From contig JAJDTL010000004.1 of the NCBI GenBank assembly GCA_022827195.1, positions 186,001 through 250,000 of the forward strand: 64,000 nucleotides of DNA, written 5' to 3'. Under the pieces are notes generated by a model, which saw only the letters and a program-made list of their open reading frames with translations, made no database searches and was not told the DNA's origin. Positions 1 through 8,569 of the stretch are shown here, one piece after another (position 1 is the first letter of the stretch; every line of letters begins with the position of its first letter). Position numbers and translations under genes: made by a program. The stretch is from Caldilineaceae bacterium. GTDB lineage: Bacteria > Chloroflexota > Anaerolineae > Caldilineales > Caldilineaceae.

Positions 1-979
1 CCCGTACGTCGCAGGGGAAGCGGATGCGCACCCCGCCCTGCCGCCGTGACTCGTAGGCGGCCATCGTCATCGACAGCGCAAGGCGGCCGGCCTTACCGTC
101 CGAAACGGACTGGCGGTCTTCGCTCAGGCAGGCCACCACCTCGGCGATACCGTTCGTGTAGGGGCTGTTTTCGCGCGTGGGGATGGGTTCGCCATCGCGA
201 AACTCGGTATCGCCCGGACGTTTGTGCGTCCAGATACGCACCTTGGGCAGCCAGCCGTTGCGCGCCCTGGCCTCGATGCGGCCATCGGTTCCTTCCCAGA
301 CGAATGCTTCGTCGCGGTAGTTGGTGTAGCCGCCGTAGGTCAGCATTCCTCGAACGCCGTTTGCGAATCCCACCAGCGCGAACAGGTCCTCTCTCTCGTT
401 GTTGCGTTCGACATTGCGCTCCAGGTCGGCGAAAAGCCACTCCGGCTCGCCGCCGAACATGCACAGCGTGTCGAAACTGTGCGTAGCGTTGTGCGTTAGC
501 TCCCCCAGGTCGCCGATAGTCGCCACTTCAACCGTGAGCAGCTCTCCGATCGCTCCCTGGTCTATCAGCTCCTGGACATGAACATAGTTGGCTTCGAATC
601 GCATCGTGTGGTCCACGATCAGTTTTGTACCGGCCCGTTGGCAGGCATTCACCATCTGGTCGGCCTGCTCGAGGTTCATCGCCATCGGCTTTTCGCAGTA
701 GACTGCGGGCACGCCGGCGTCTGCGCCGGCCAGCGTCGGCTCGACGTGCTGATTGTTGCGCGTGCATATGCTGAGGATGTCCAGCTTCTCGCCCGCGAGC
801 ATCTCGCGGTAGTCCGTGTAGCGCCCCTCCACTCCCCACTTTTCGCCGAATGCCTGCAGGGCCTCAGGCACGATGTCTGCCGCGGCAACGAGTGTTACGC
901 CGGGCGTCGCCCGGTAACCTTCGGCGTGAACCTGGGCGATGTGTCCGCAGCCGACGATACCAGCTCTGTAGTCTGCCAT
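1..979 (-). CDS. Gfo/Idh/MocA family oxidoreductase (3' end cut by window edge)
   Basis: NAD(P)-dependent sugar or inositol-type oxidoreductase. The reading frame runs from ATG at 979 to the window edge without a stop (about 326 residues), and the last visible residues resemble the family's usual C-terminus, so little is missing. The N-terminus reads MADYRAGIVGCGHIAQVHAE, a Rossmann G-x-G-x-x-A motif. The family's C-E-K-P motif, whose Lys is the usual catalytic residue, lies near residue 90 (YCEKPMAMN). GAGGAA sits 5 nt before the start. It is the last visible gene of the minus-strand catabolic block, about 100 nt beyond the GNAT gene. The substrate cannot be told from sequence. Confidence 0.88.
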   Translation of the reverse strand, partial: MADYRAGIVGCGHIAQVHAEGYRATPGVTLVAAADIVPEALQAFGEKWGVEGRYTDYREMLAGEKLDILSICTRNNQHVEPTLAGADAGVPAVYCEKPMAMNLEQADQMVNACQRAGTKLIVDHTMRFEANYVHVQELIDQGAIGELLTVEVATIGDLGELTHNATHSFDTLCMFGGEPEWLFADLERNVERNNEREDLFALVGFANGVRGMLTYGGYTNYRDEAFVWEGTDGRIEARARNGWLPKVRIWTHKRPGDTEFRDGEPIPTRENSPYTNGIAEVVACLSEDRQSVSDGKAGRLALSMTMAAYESRRQGGVRIRFPCDVR

Positions 980-1075
980 TGAATTCCTCGAATTCGTGTC
1001 GTAAGGTAGCTCGGAAAGACGTCTTCGAACCGGCCCTGGAATCTCACCAACGTTGAACGGTAGAAACGAGCCGCA

Positions 1076-2164
1076 TTACGCCGTCGGTGTAAGGTCGACC
1101 GCTATCTGTCTATGATACAGGGTGATCACCTCCTGCTGGCGAAAGCCAAGCCTCTCGTAAAGCGGCAGCGCCTTCGAGTTCAGCGTGTCCATGTCCAGCT
1201 CGACGCGGCTGAATCCGTTCTCGCGTAAACGGCGCAGCGCTTCCACCATCAGAAGATAGCCCAGGCTGCGTCTCCTGAACGCCGGCTGCACGCCGAGGAT
1301 GTGAAGATGGGCCAGGCCCTTTTCCTTCGGATTGAGGCTGGGGGCACAGTGGCAGATGCCGGCAAAGGCGCCGCCTGCGTCGGCCACGACACTGATCTCC
1401 TTCTCAAATCGAGAAGAAGCGGTGTGCCGGCCCCAACTTTCCTCGGTATAGTAGAATCCACCCCAGTGATCGGAAAACGCGCTGTTGAACGCATCAATCC
1501 AAGGCGGCGCGTCGCCTCCCCTGTACGTTCGAAGCGCAATGCCATCCGACTCGCGCGGTTCCTTCTCCGCCACCGACGGCGCACTGTCCAGGTCGCGCGC
1601 CAGAATAGCGAACGACCTCACCCCTGCAAATCCAGCCCTGTTCAGCGCGCCGCGCGTCTCCTCGTCTTCGATCAGTCCGCGCGCCTCAACCCCGCAATAA
1701 GTCTGCTGGCCTTCCTGCGCGTCTGGCAAGCCTCTATGCGAGGTCGAGCGCAGCAGGTTTGCCGCCAGTTTCCCGATCCGGCCGAGTCCCGCCTCCAGGA
1801 TCGCTTCAGCCGGAACCTTCTCACGTCTGGCCGGCTCCACCACCCAGTCCAGCATCCACCGCTTTGCCGAACCAACCGGGCTAAGCGTTATACAGGCATT
1901 CACCAGGTCTTGATCGGGCAGGACAAGGATGTGCCGTTCGAGCTGGGCAATCCAGCTGCCAAGACGGCTGCGCACCTCCGCCGTCGTGATGCCGCGTTCA
2001 AGGCCTAAAGGGTAGCGCGGCGCGAACGCATAGAGCGGCAGCTCGTCTTCGTCCGCGGGCGACAGGGCGCGCGCGACGCCGTCATGCCGGTCGGCACGCT
2101 CGAAAAGTCGCCCGAGCGCCGTCATATCGTCCCGGTGATACGCACGGAACGGATGCCTGTTCAT
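1076..2164 (-). CDS. GNAT-family N-acetyltransferase with two GNAT-like halves
   Basis: A 362-residue protein. The C-terminal half carries a clear acetyl-CoA-binding signature (LGVQPAFRRRSLGYLLMVEAL, the R-x-x-G-x-x-L pattern shifted by one), followed by ALPLYERLGF, typical of GNAT enzymes. The N-terminal half looks like a degenerate second GNAT fold, as in mycothiol synthase-like proteins. I chose ATG 2164 over the upstream in-frame start at 2254, because 2254 would lie 88 nt inside the preceding gene, whereas 2164 follows that gene's TAG by 2 nt and has GGTGG just upstream. It is probably translationally coupled to the racemase-like gene. Its acceptor substrate is unknown. Confidence 0.82.
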   Translation of the reverse strand: MNRHPFRAYHRDDMTALGRLFERADRHDGVARALSPADEDELPLYAFAPRYPLGLERGITTAEVRSRLGSWIAQLERHILVLPDQDLVNACITLSPVGSAKRWMLDWVVEPARREKVPAEAILEAGLGRIGKLAANLLRSTSHRGLPDAQEGQQTYCGVEARGLIEDEETRGALNRAGFAGVRSFAILARDLDSAPSVAEKEPRESDGIALRTYRGGDAPPWIDAFNSAFSDHWGGFYYTEESWGRHTASSRFEKEISVVADAGGAFAGICHCAPSLNPKEKGLAHLHILGVQPAFRRRSLGYLLMVEALRRLRENGFSRVELDMDTLNSKALPLYERLGFRQQEVITLYHRQIAVDLTPTA

Positions 2165-2166
2165 CG

Positions 2167-2892
2167 CTATCCCACCGATGTCGGGGTCGCGTCGAAGAGC
2201 TGCCCAAACCCGCTCTGCCAAGTCAGCGCTCCACCCAGTCGCAGCGCCTCCCACATGGAGACCTGGTTGGCCGTCAATACCGGCTTGCCAATCGCCGCAT
2301 CCAGTCTATCCAGTACAGTCACCGTGTGCAACGCGGTATCGGGGACCAGGACCGCCTCCGCATCGTCGTGGTCGTTGGCGCGCACGAATTCGACGACCTC
2401 GTCCCCGCCGACTTCGCCGACCTCTCCCGCAGTCCAGATGCCCAGGCATCCCAGGTGCAGCGTCTCGATCCCGCCTTCCTTCAGGAAGTCTACGAATGCC
2501 GCCGCCAGGTCGTGCGGATAGGTTGCGGCAACCGCCACCCGCCGGATGCCAAGTGCACGGGCAGCCTCGACGAAGGCAAGCGAAGTACTCGTAGCAGGCG
2601 CACCAAGACATTCGCCAATTTGCCGGGCCTGGTCACCCGCCCCGGCCAAACCGTAAACGAAGCTGCCGCTCGTACATGCCCAAATGCAGACGTCGACTTG
2701 CCGGCACCGCAGCGCTTCGACGCCCGGTTTCAGGCGCTCCCAATCGCCGGCCCTCCGGCACTCCTCGAACGAATGGACGTCGGACGATCTGGTGTGTTCG
2801 ACGATGGCATCCACCCCAGGCTGCAGCATGGCCGCCAGGCGCGGGTAGTCGTCTTCAGCCGAATGCATGGGATAGAGAACACCGATTCGCAT
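2167..2892 (-). CDS. Asp/Glu racemase superfamily protein (maleate isomerase/arylmalonate decarboxylase-like)
   Basis: 241 residues, normal for the family. Enzymes of this fold use two cysteines, one per half, for racemisation or isomerisation. The first is present (WACTSGSFVYG, C73). At the second, where an S-C-T-type motif is expected, the protein reads VLVPDTALHT with Asp185, so the second cysteine is missing. That could mean a decarboxylase-like or otherwise altered mechanism, or a binding role. It sits between the aminotransferase (60 nt upstream) and the GNAT gene (2 nt downstream) on the same strand, which suggests joint action on an amino or keto acid. The fold assignment is good; the activity is open. 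Confidence 0.8.
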   Translation of the reverse strand: MRIGVLYPMHSAEDDYPRLAAMLQPGVDAIVEHTRSSDVHSFEECRRAGDWERLKPGVEALRCRQVDVCIWACTSGSFVYGLAGAGDQARQIGECLGAPATSTSLAFVEAARALGIRRVAVAATYPHDLAAAFVDFLKEGGIETLHLGCLGIWTAGEVGEVGGDEVVEFVRANDHDDAEAVLVPDTALHTVTVLDRLDAAIGKPVLTANQVSMWEALRLGGALTWQSGFGQLFDATPTSVG

Positions 2893-2952
2893 GACGTCGC
2901 TTCCTGCTTGCAGGTCGAGGATAGACGGGCGCGTCCCGTTCAGTGTGTGCCT

Positions 2953-4353
2953 CTACAATGCAGCCTCAACGGCCGACAGGCTCTCGTTCAGCGCCTCGAT
3001 CGCCCGATCCAGCTGCTCCTGCGTGATCACCAGCGGCGGCGACATCTTGAGCACATTGTGGTAGGAGCCGCCGTAATTTGTCGCGATTATGCCGCGTTGC
3101 AGCAGACCTTCCACCACGCGCGCCCCCTCTTCGGTGGCCGGTTCGCGCGTCTCCCGATCGCGCACAAACTCTACGCCCACCATCATGCCGACACCGCGCA
3201 CTTCGCCGATCAGGTGGTGCTCCTGCTGCAGCTCTTGCAGCCTGGAGATGAAATACTCTCCCATCGTCGCGCCGCGTTGCACCAGCTCCCTCTCTTCGAT
3301 TTCGGCCAGCGACGCCAGCGACGCCGCGCACCCCACCGGGTTGCCCAGGAATGTGCTGGTGTGCATCATCGGCCCCCAGGCATCCGCAACCTCGGCCCGC
3401 ATGATCGTCGCCGATATCGGGAAGCCGCTCGCCAAGCCCTTGCCCGCGACGATAATATCCGGCACAACGCCGTGGTGGTCCATGCCGAACCAGTTCCCAG
3501 TCCGCCCGAAACCGGTGATAATCTCGTCCGCAATCAGCAGAATGCCGTGCTCGTCGCAGAGCTGCCGCACCTTCTGCACGAACTTCTGCGGCGGCACAAT
3601 CCAGCCGCCGTGGCCCTGGATCGGCTCCATGATGATCGCCGCCACGTCGGCTACACCCGAGTCCGGCATCGTCAGCACATGCTCCAGGTAGCCCCCGTCA
3701 CAGAAGAAGCACTCGTCCTCTTCCGAATGGGTCGGGCAGCGGTAGGGATACGCGTACGGCACGTGCACCGTATCCGGAAGCATGCTCTGGAACGGCCCTC
3801 GGTAGTAGTTCTGCGATGAGACCGAGAGCGCGCCGGTCGTCTTGCCGTGGAATCCCCCCTGGAAGGCGATGATTTTGTGCCGGCCCGTGTAAATTCGTGC
3901 CGTTTTGAGCGCCGTTTCGACCGCCTCCGCGCCCGTATTGGCGATGTGCGACACCGAGAGGTCGCCCGGCGCCCGCTCAGCCAGCTTTTCCGCCAGCTGG
4001 ACCCGGTTCTCGTTCGGATTCAGCCCGCCCTGGCTGTGCATCATCCGCTCCGACTGCTCGGCGATCGCGCGCACGATGCGAGGGTTGCTGTGTCCTGCCG
4101 TGGCAACGCAGAATCCGGCCGTCAGGTCGATGTAGAGGTTTCCGTCTACGTCCTCGATATTGGCGCCGCGCGTGCGTTCCCAGAATACCGGCGTCTGCCC
4201 GCGCGCTATCACCGAACTGGTCGGCGGCTCAACCTCGCTCAGGCGTCCGGCCAGCTCGCGCGACTTCGGCCCCGGCGGAGCGGCGACCATCTTCGGCAGC
4301 GCCGTTCCCTCCTCCAGAGATTGGACACCTGAATTCGCATTGCCCTCTGACAT
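2953..4353 (-). CDS. Class III (PLP-dependent) aminotransferase
   Basis: 466 residues, related to 4-aminobutyrate, acetylornithine and omega-amino acid transaminases. The cofactor pocket is visible: NTGAEAVETALKTAR near residue 140, GFHGKTTGALSVS near 170, the Asp motif LIADEIITGFGRTG, and the Schiff-base lysine in IVAGKGLASGFP. A short Cys-rich insert (CPTHSEEDECFFCDGG) lies around residues 207-225, as in some GabT-like proteins, and could hold a metal. The start has a strong Shine-Dalgarno (AGGAGGAAGGAA). Neighbours are a racemase-like gene downstream and a DUF3830 gene 45 nt upstream. It probably converts an amine or omega-amino acid released by the locus into an aldehyde or keto acid. Confidence 0.92.
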   Translation of the reverse strand: MSEGNANSGVQSLEEGTALPKMVAAPPGPKSRELAGRLSEVEPPTSSVIARGQTPVFWERTRGANIEDVDGNLYIDLTAGFCVATAGHSNPRIVRAIAEQSERMMHSQGGLNPNENRVQLAEKLAERAPGDLSVSHIANTGAEAVETALKTARIYTGRHKIIAFQGGFHGKTTGALSVSSQNYYRGPFQSMLPDTVHVPYAYPYRCPTHSEEDECFFCDGGYLEHVLTMPDSGVADVAAIIMEPIQGHGGWIVPPQKFVQKVRQLCDEHGILLIADEIITGFGRTGNWFGMDHHGVVPDIIVAGKGLASGFPISATIMRAEVADAWGPMMHTSTFLGNPVGCAASLASLAEIEERELVQRGATMGEYFISRLQELQQEHHLIGEVRGVGMMVGVEFVRDRETREPATEEGARVVEGLLQRGIIATNYGGSYHNVLKMSPPLVITQEQLDRAIEALNESLSAVEAAL

Positions 4354-4397
4354 TTCCTTCCTCCTGGTCCGAGCCGGTTTCCACGGAAACCGGTCTG

Positions 4398-4871
4398 TTA
4401 GTCCACCCGGCGCATCACCATGCGCTCGCCAACAAATCCTTCGCGCCAGATACTCTCGCAGGCCTCGGCCAGACCTTCGAGGTTTTCCGTGATCGTAGCA
4501 AACAGATTGCCGGGCGCGTAGCCGTCAGGGCCGAGCAGAAAATTGTTGCGTCCATAGAAGAGCGCGATGTCGATGATCGGTTCGCCCGTTCGCCGCTCCG
4601 GTGGAAAATCGATTGACGCAGGATTAAGCTCGAAGTAGAGCAGGTCGCCGGGAATCGGGAGGATCGTGGCGTTCTCCTTGCCGGGGTCGGTCCCAAAGGG
4701 CGGCACCAGGGTATAGACCTCCCGTCCGGCCCAGCGCGCGTGGTAGGCGTCCCCTTCCAGCGGGAGCGCGTTCCAGAACGCTTCGCAGGTGAGCGGCGCC
4801 TCCGCCTCAAGCAGGGTTGCGACCCCTCTCACATTTCGTTTCGTAAAGATAAGTTCAAATTGCCGGGCCAT
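4398..4871 (-). CDS. DUF3830 family protein (cyclophilin-like fold)
   Basis: 157 residues. The sequence has the conserved DUF3830 features: an early F-T-K-R-x-V strand, TCEAFWNALPLEG near residue 35, then YTLVPPFG and IPGDLLYFE. The family is predicted to have a cyclophilin-like barrel and often sits beside amidohydrolase and racemase genes; no activity is established. I prefer ATG 4871 to the TTG at 4886, because GGAGA lies at a suitable distance before 4871 and overlaps the TTG. It is the first gene of the DUF3830-aminotransferase-racemase-GNAT run. Confidence 0.8.
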   Translation of the reverse strand: MARQFELIFTKRNVRGVATLLEAEAPLTCEAFWNALPLEGDAYHARWAGREVYTLVPPFGTDPGKENATILPIPGDLLYFELNPASIDFPPERRTGEPIIDIALFYGRNNFLLGPDGYAPGNLFATITENLEGLAEACESIWREGFVGERMVMRRVD

Positions 4872-5368
4872 ACTCGGTCTCTCCAATTGTTTGTGTTCGG
4901 GAGATTGTTTTCATGTCCAGCCTGCCCTCAGCGTCCGCGGGGCTGGCTTTCCGGCAGTGTGGCCAATGTGTCGTCAGTCATGTTTGTCAGGTACTACAAG
5001 CGTTTGTCTGATGCGGCACGCGTCGCGCGATGGCCGGTCAGGTCCGGTTAGGTCGAGTCGACCCATTTTTTTCTTAGCCTGTTCCGAACGGATATCCCCG
5101 GTTGAATTGGCATAGCGGTTACCGCAAAGCAAGGCCTCAGGTCTCCTGCCTGGATTGGGGCCTATTTGGGTGGCTTAGCGCCTGTCGTCTCTCCATCGCA
5201 ACTTGCGCTGCTGTCTTTTGCACGAGATTTCGTGTTTTCCATTCAATATTCTTTGGTCGCACCCGCTTTCCCGTACGGCTCCCTCTATGAACTACGAGTT
5301 CTCAAGATCAGTGCAGCTTGGATTCATGGCTGCTGCGCCCGCGCGCCTGGCAGGAAGTCCCGCTCCTC
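4872..5368. other. Intergenic region without a recognised gene
   Basis: About 500 nt between two minus-strand genes. Short open frames exist on the plus strand but show no family resemblance and no convincing ribosome-binding site. It should contain the promoter for the DUF3830-aminotransferase run; I see no clear -35/-10 pair. Confidence 0.5.
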
Positions 5369-6376
5369 TCAGGAAACTGTTTTCGGTTGAACATTAGGGT
5401 TCAGCAGGTTGAGCGGCAGTTCGCCGCGGAGCACGCGCGCCACCTCTTCCACCGCCTTTACGCGCAGGTCCTCGAAGGCCTGCTGCGAATACCAGGCCAC
5501 GTGCGCGGTGACCAGAATGCGATCGGTGCGGTGGAGCGGGTGGTCCGGCGGGGGAGGCTCCACGTCTACGACGTCCAGCGCTGCGCCTTCGATCTGGCCG
5601 GACTCGACGGCCCGGTAGAGCGCGTCCGAGTCTACGACCCCGCCGCGCGCCGTGTTGACCAGGATCGCGGTCGGCTTCATCTTTGCCAGTGCGGCTGCGT
5701 CGATCAGGTAATGCGTCTCTTCGGTCAGAGGCAGGTGCAGCGTTACAAGGTCGGACTCCGCCAGCAGCGTGTTAAAGTCTGTCGCCTCGACACCGCGGCC
5801 GCGCATCTCGCTTTCGTCGACGTACGGGTCCCATGCCAGCAGCCGCCAGCCAAATCCGGTCGCCTTTTGGGCAACCGAGCGCCCGATCCGCCCAAAGCCG
5901 ATGATCCCCAGCGTGCGGCCGAAACTGCGTCGAACCGGATAGGGAGGCTTCGGCTGCCACACACCGGCGCGCACGTCGGCTGCGCAGGCGTCAATATGGC
6001 GGATCGCGTTCAGGAGCAGCGCCATCGCGTGCGTTGCGACCTCATCGGTGCCGTAGTCGGGCACATTGGCGACGTAGACGCCCGCCGCCGTCGCTGCGTC
6101 GACATCGATGTTGTCGACGCCAACCGAAGGCTTGACGATCGCCAGGCAACGCGGCAGCTGGCTTAACACCTCGGCCGTAATCGGCACGTTGCCGACCAGG
6201 AGCGCAACCGCCTCCTTTCCGGCCTCGACCAGCTCCGCCTCGGTCGAGCAGGCCCGCTTGACAAGGTCGATGCCCAGCGGCGCCAGAATCGACTTTTCTA
6301 CGTCCAGCCCTGCCTTTTCGGCTACCGGTCCTGGAAATATGTTGGCTGTGATGACAACCTGGCGCTTGCCGCTCAT
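5369..6376 (-). CDS. D-isomer-specific 2-hydroxyacid dehydrogenase
   Basis: 335 residues. It reversibly oxidises a D-2-hydroxyacid to the 2-oxoacid with NAD(P). The Rossmann motif is GIIGFGRIGRSV. The catalytic triad is visible: Arg in VNTARGGVVD, Glu in DVEPPPPDHPL and His in VTAHVAWYS. The substrate-loop region KPSVGVDNIDV is typical of SerA-like members, but there is no C-terminal ACT domain, so a biosynthetic SerA is less likely. I set the start at ATG 6376, which overlaps the peptidase stop as ATGA; a longer in-frame start at 6670 would lie deep inside that gene. It is third in the run PhyH - M20 peptidase - dehydrogenase, which looks like one transcript. Confidence 0.92.
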   Translation of the reverse strand: MSGKRQVVITANIFPGPVAEKAGLDVEKSILAPLGIDLVKRACSTEAELVEAGKEAVALLVGNVPITAEVLSQLPRCLAIVKPSVGVDNIDVDAATAAGVYVANVPDYGTDEVATHAMALLLNAIRHIDACAADVRAGVWQPKPPYPVRRSFGRTLGIIGFGRIGRSVAQKATGFGWRLLAWDPYVDESEMRGRGVEATDFNTLLAESDLVTLHLPLTEETHYLIDAAALAKMKPTAILVNTARGGVVDSDALYRAVESGQIEGAALDVVDVEPPPPDHPLHRTDRILVTAHVAWYSQQAFEDLRVKAVEEVARVLRGELPLNLLNPNVQPKTVS

Positions 6377-7551
6377 TTTGGCTGCTCCGCAACGCCCAGA
6401 TAGGCAAGGATCGCGTGGATGTATACCTTTGTCGCCCGGACCACTTGCGCCAGTTCCACTCGCTCGTGGTCTGAATGGGCGGTCAGGTAGCTCGCACCGT
6501 AGTAGAGGGCGGGGACGTTGCCCCAGTGGACAAAGTGGGGCACATTGGCCGCGGCCCGGGTGCCCTCGAGCGGTAGCTCGTTTCCCGTAACCTGTTGATG
6601 CGAGCGGCGGATCACCTGTGCCAGCTTTTCGTCCTCGTCGATCTGGTATCCCGGTACGCCATCCAGCCAAACATCCACCTGCGCGCCAGTCTCCGCGGTC
6701 AGCCGCGCCGCCAGCTCGTCGAACTCCTGTTGGACCTCCTCCATGCTGCGCTTAGGCCCGAACCGGCGCGTCCCCGCGACAATGCACGACGTGGGCAGCC
6801 GGTTGAAATAGTCCCCGCCCTCGAACCGGCCGATGAATATCGACTCCGTGCCCAGGTAGGGCAGCTGTTCCTGCGCCAGCTCGGCAGCTTTTTCCTGCAG
6901 AAGACCTACGGCGTGATGTCCGGCCATCACCGGATGGGGCGTACCCGGCGGCGTCACCGTCTCGTGAATGCTCTCCTCTTTGCCTTTGAGCGTGATCTGC
7001 CAGAAGGCAAGGCCCATCCCCGCGATCGGCAGATTGTGCCCGCCCAGTTCGGTGACGATCACGGCGTCTCCGTGGACGCCTTTTTCAATCAGCGAAATCA
7101 GCGTCTCGTTGGTGGCGCTCTCGTGCAGACCGTGCGCCGTCAGCAACAGGTCCCCCTCCAGCTGCACGCCCGCCTCGCAGATGATGCGCGCCGCCTCGGC
7201 CATCGCGGCCAGCGAAGCCTTCATGTCCTCCGAGCCCCGCCCGTGAATGTAACCGTCCTCGAAGCGGGACTTCGGCCCCGGCACGTCAATTGCATCGGTA
7301 TGGCCGTCAAGTTGCAGCGTCGTCCCGTTTGCGCTGCCCTTCAACCGGGCGATTACGCTGGGGCTGTCCGGATACTCGTCATCCATCTCAACCTCGAGCC
7401 CGATGTCCCGCAATTCCTTCGCATAGAACTCAGAGACTGCCCGCTCCTGGCCCGGCGGACTGGGAATTCGTACCATGTCCAGGGTCAGCTGCGTGATCCG
7501 TTCCGGGTCGACTCTCTCGGCCAGGCTGGCTGCAAGTTCGTCTGTGTTCAT
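6373..7551 (-). CDS. M20 family metallopeptidase (ArgE/DapE/carboxypeptidase type)
   Basis: 392 residues. M20 enzymes are di-zinc amidases acting on N-acyl amino acids or short peptides. The first metal motif is LQLDGHTDAIDVP; the bridging Asp is in GRGSEDMKAS. The third motif is unusual (HGLHESATNE instead of a plain E-E pair), and the C-terminal metal His is probably in SYLTAHSDHER. A dimerisation-type middle domain is present. The gene begins directly after the PhyH stop with no gap and overlaps the dehydrogenase by 4 nt, so the three are probably co-translated. It would release an amino acid or amine from a conjugate. Confidence 0.88.
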   Translation of the reverse strand: MNTDELAASLAERVDPERITQLTLDMVRIPSPPGQERAVSEFYAKELRDIGLEVEMDDEYPDSPSVIARLKGSANGTTLQLDGHTDAIDVPGPKSRFEDGYIHGRGSEDMKASLAAMAEAARIICEAGVQLEGDLLLTAHGLHESATNETLISLIEKGVHGDAVIVTELGGHNLPIAGMGLAFWQITLKGKEESIHETVTPPGTPHPVMAGHHAVGLLQEKAAELAQEQLPYLGTESIFIGRFEGGDYFNRLPTSCIVAGTRRFGPKRSMEEVQQEFDELAARLTAETGAQVDVWLDGVPGYQIDEDEKLAQVIRRSHQQVTGNELPLEGTRAAANVPHFVHWGNVPALYYGASYLTAHSDHERVELAQVVRATKVYIHAILAYLGVAEQPK

Positions 7552-8364
7552 TTAGTGCTCCACCCAATGTTCGAACAGTGGCTTCACCGCAGGCGGCAAT
7601 CCCGCGTACACCTCTTTCCTGACCGCTTCGACCTCATTCTCATTGAGCCCGGTTGTTTTCATCAACCGCGCGCGCTCGCCGGACCCCGGTCGCAGGCCGT
7701 TCAGATTGAGCCACCAGGGCGCAAAGCGGATCGCCATCGCCACGCGCGCCTCCTCGGTGCGGTTCGCGCCGGCCGCGTGCCACATGCGGCTGTCCATCAC
7801 CAGAACGCTGCCGGCCGCGCCGCTCACCTGGGTCTCGGTCGGGTATGGGTCGTTCTCGTCATGGCTGCACGAATCCGCGCTCGGATTCGTCTCCATGCGG
7901 TGGCTGCCGGGCACGATAATCGTCGCTCCGTTCTCCGGCGTATAGGGCGAGAGCATCCACAGCGTCGTCAGGTGCGCGACGATGTCCGGATAAGGCGCCG
8001 GAATGTGGCCTGCATTGTGCTGGTTGAAGGGCCAGTCCGCGTGCAAATTGCCGCGCGCGTTGCCCGAATAGTTGATCATCGCCGACGTAAACGAGACCCG
8101 CACCGGCGAACCCAGCGCGGCCTCAATTACGTCCAGAAAATGCGGCGTTATCAGGTAGGGCGCGAAGGACTGATTGTAGTTTATCAGGCCGGTGCGATGT
8201 CCGATCTGGGCCGGCGCGTCGCTGCGCTGGTGCTTCAGCGTCGAAGCCAGCACGCTCTCGCGCACGCCTTCGACTTCGTCTGCCGGAATCACGTTTTCGA
8301 CAACGCACCAGCCGTCCAGCTTCAGATGAAGCATCTGTTCATCCAGTGTTGCGTTCTGCCCCAT
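7552..8364 (-). CDS. Phytanoyl-CoA dioxygenase (PhyH) family Fe(II)/2-oxoglutarate oxygenase
   Basis: 270 residues. PhyH-fold enzymes hydroxylate substrates using Fe(II), O2 and 2-oxoglutarate. The iron triad is visible: H108-x-D110 (NLHADWPFN) and distal H196 (MWHAAGAN), with R207 in place to bind 2-oxoglutarate. GSH around residue 155 also fits the family. A good Shine-Dalgarno (GAGAGGAGTG) precedes ATG 8364. It is first in a run with the M20 peptidase and dehydrogenase and lies just downstream of the peptide-type permeases. Bacterial members act on many small molecules, so phytanoyl-CoA itself is unlikely to be the substrate. This is one of three PhyH genes in the first 20 kb. Confidence 0.88.
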   Translation of the reverse strand: MGQNATLDEQMLHLKLDGWCVVENVIPADEVEGVRESVLASTLKHQRSDAPAQIGHRTGLINYNQSFAPYLITPHFLDVIEAALGSPVRVSFTSAMINYSGNARGNLHADWPFNQHNAGHIPAPYPDIVAHLTTLWMLSPYTPENGATIIVPGSHRMETNPSADSCSHDENDPYPTETQVSGAAGSVLVMDSRMWHAAGANRTEEARVAMAIRFAPWWLNLNGLRPGSGERARLMKTTGLNENEVEAVRKEVYAGLPPAVKPLFEHWVEH

Positions 8365-8569
8365 TCAACACTCCTCTCTGACAGTATCCCTGACAGTTCC
8401 GCTGGGCCGGCTTTCCTCGGGCAGCGGACGCTTCACATCGGACGTTTCAGGACAATCGTACACGCTTTCGACCATTAGGCGACAATTCGCAATGCGACAG
8501 GACCGGCGGAAATCTTTGGCATAAGATGCGACTTCCGCGGTCCGGGTTCCGAAAGCAGTACCCCTTCTC

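Noticed and set aside
6595..8478. 627-codon plus-strand frame opposite the M20 and PhyH genes
   Set aside because: Arg/His/Gln-rich shadow of two genes with intact catalytic motifs on the other strand.
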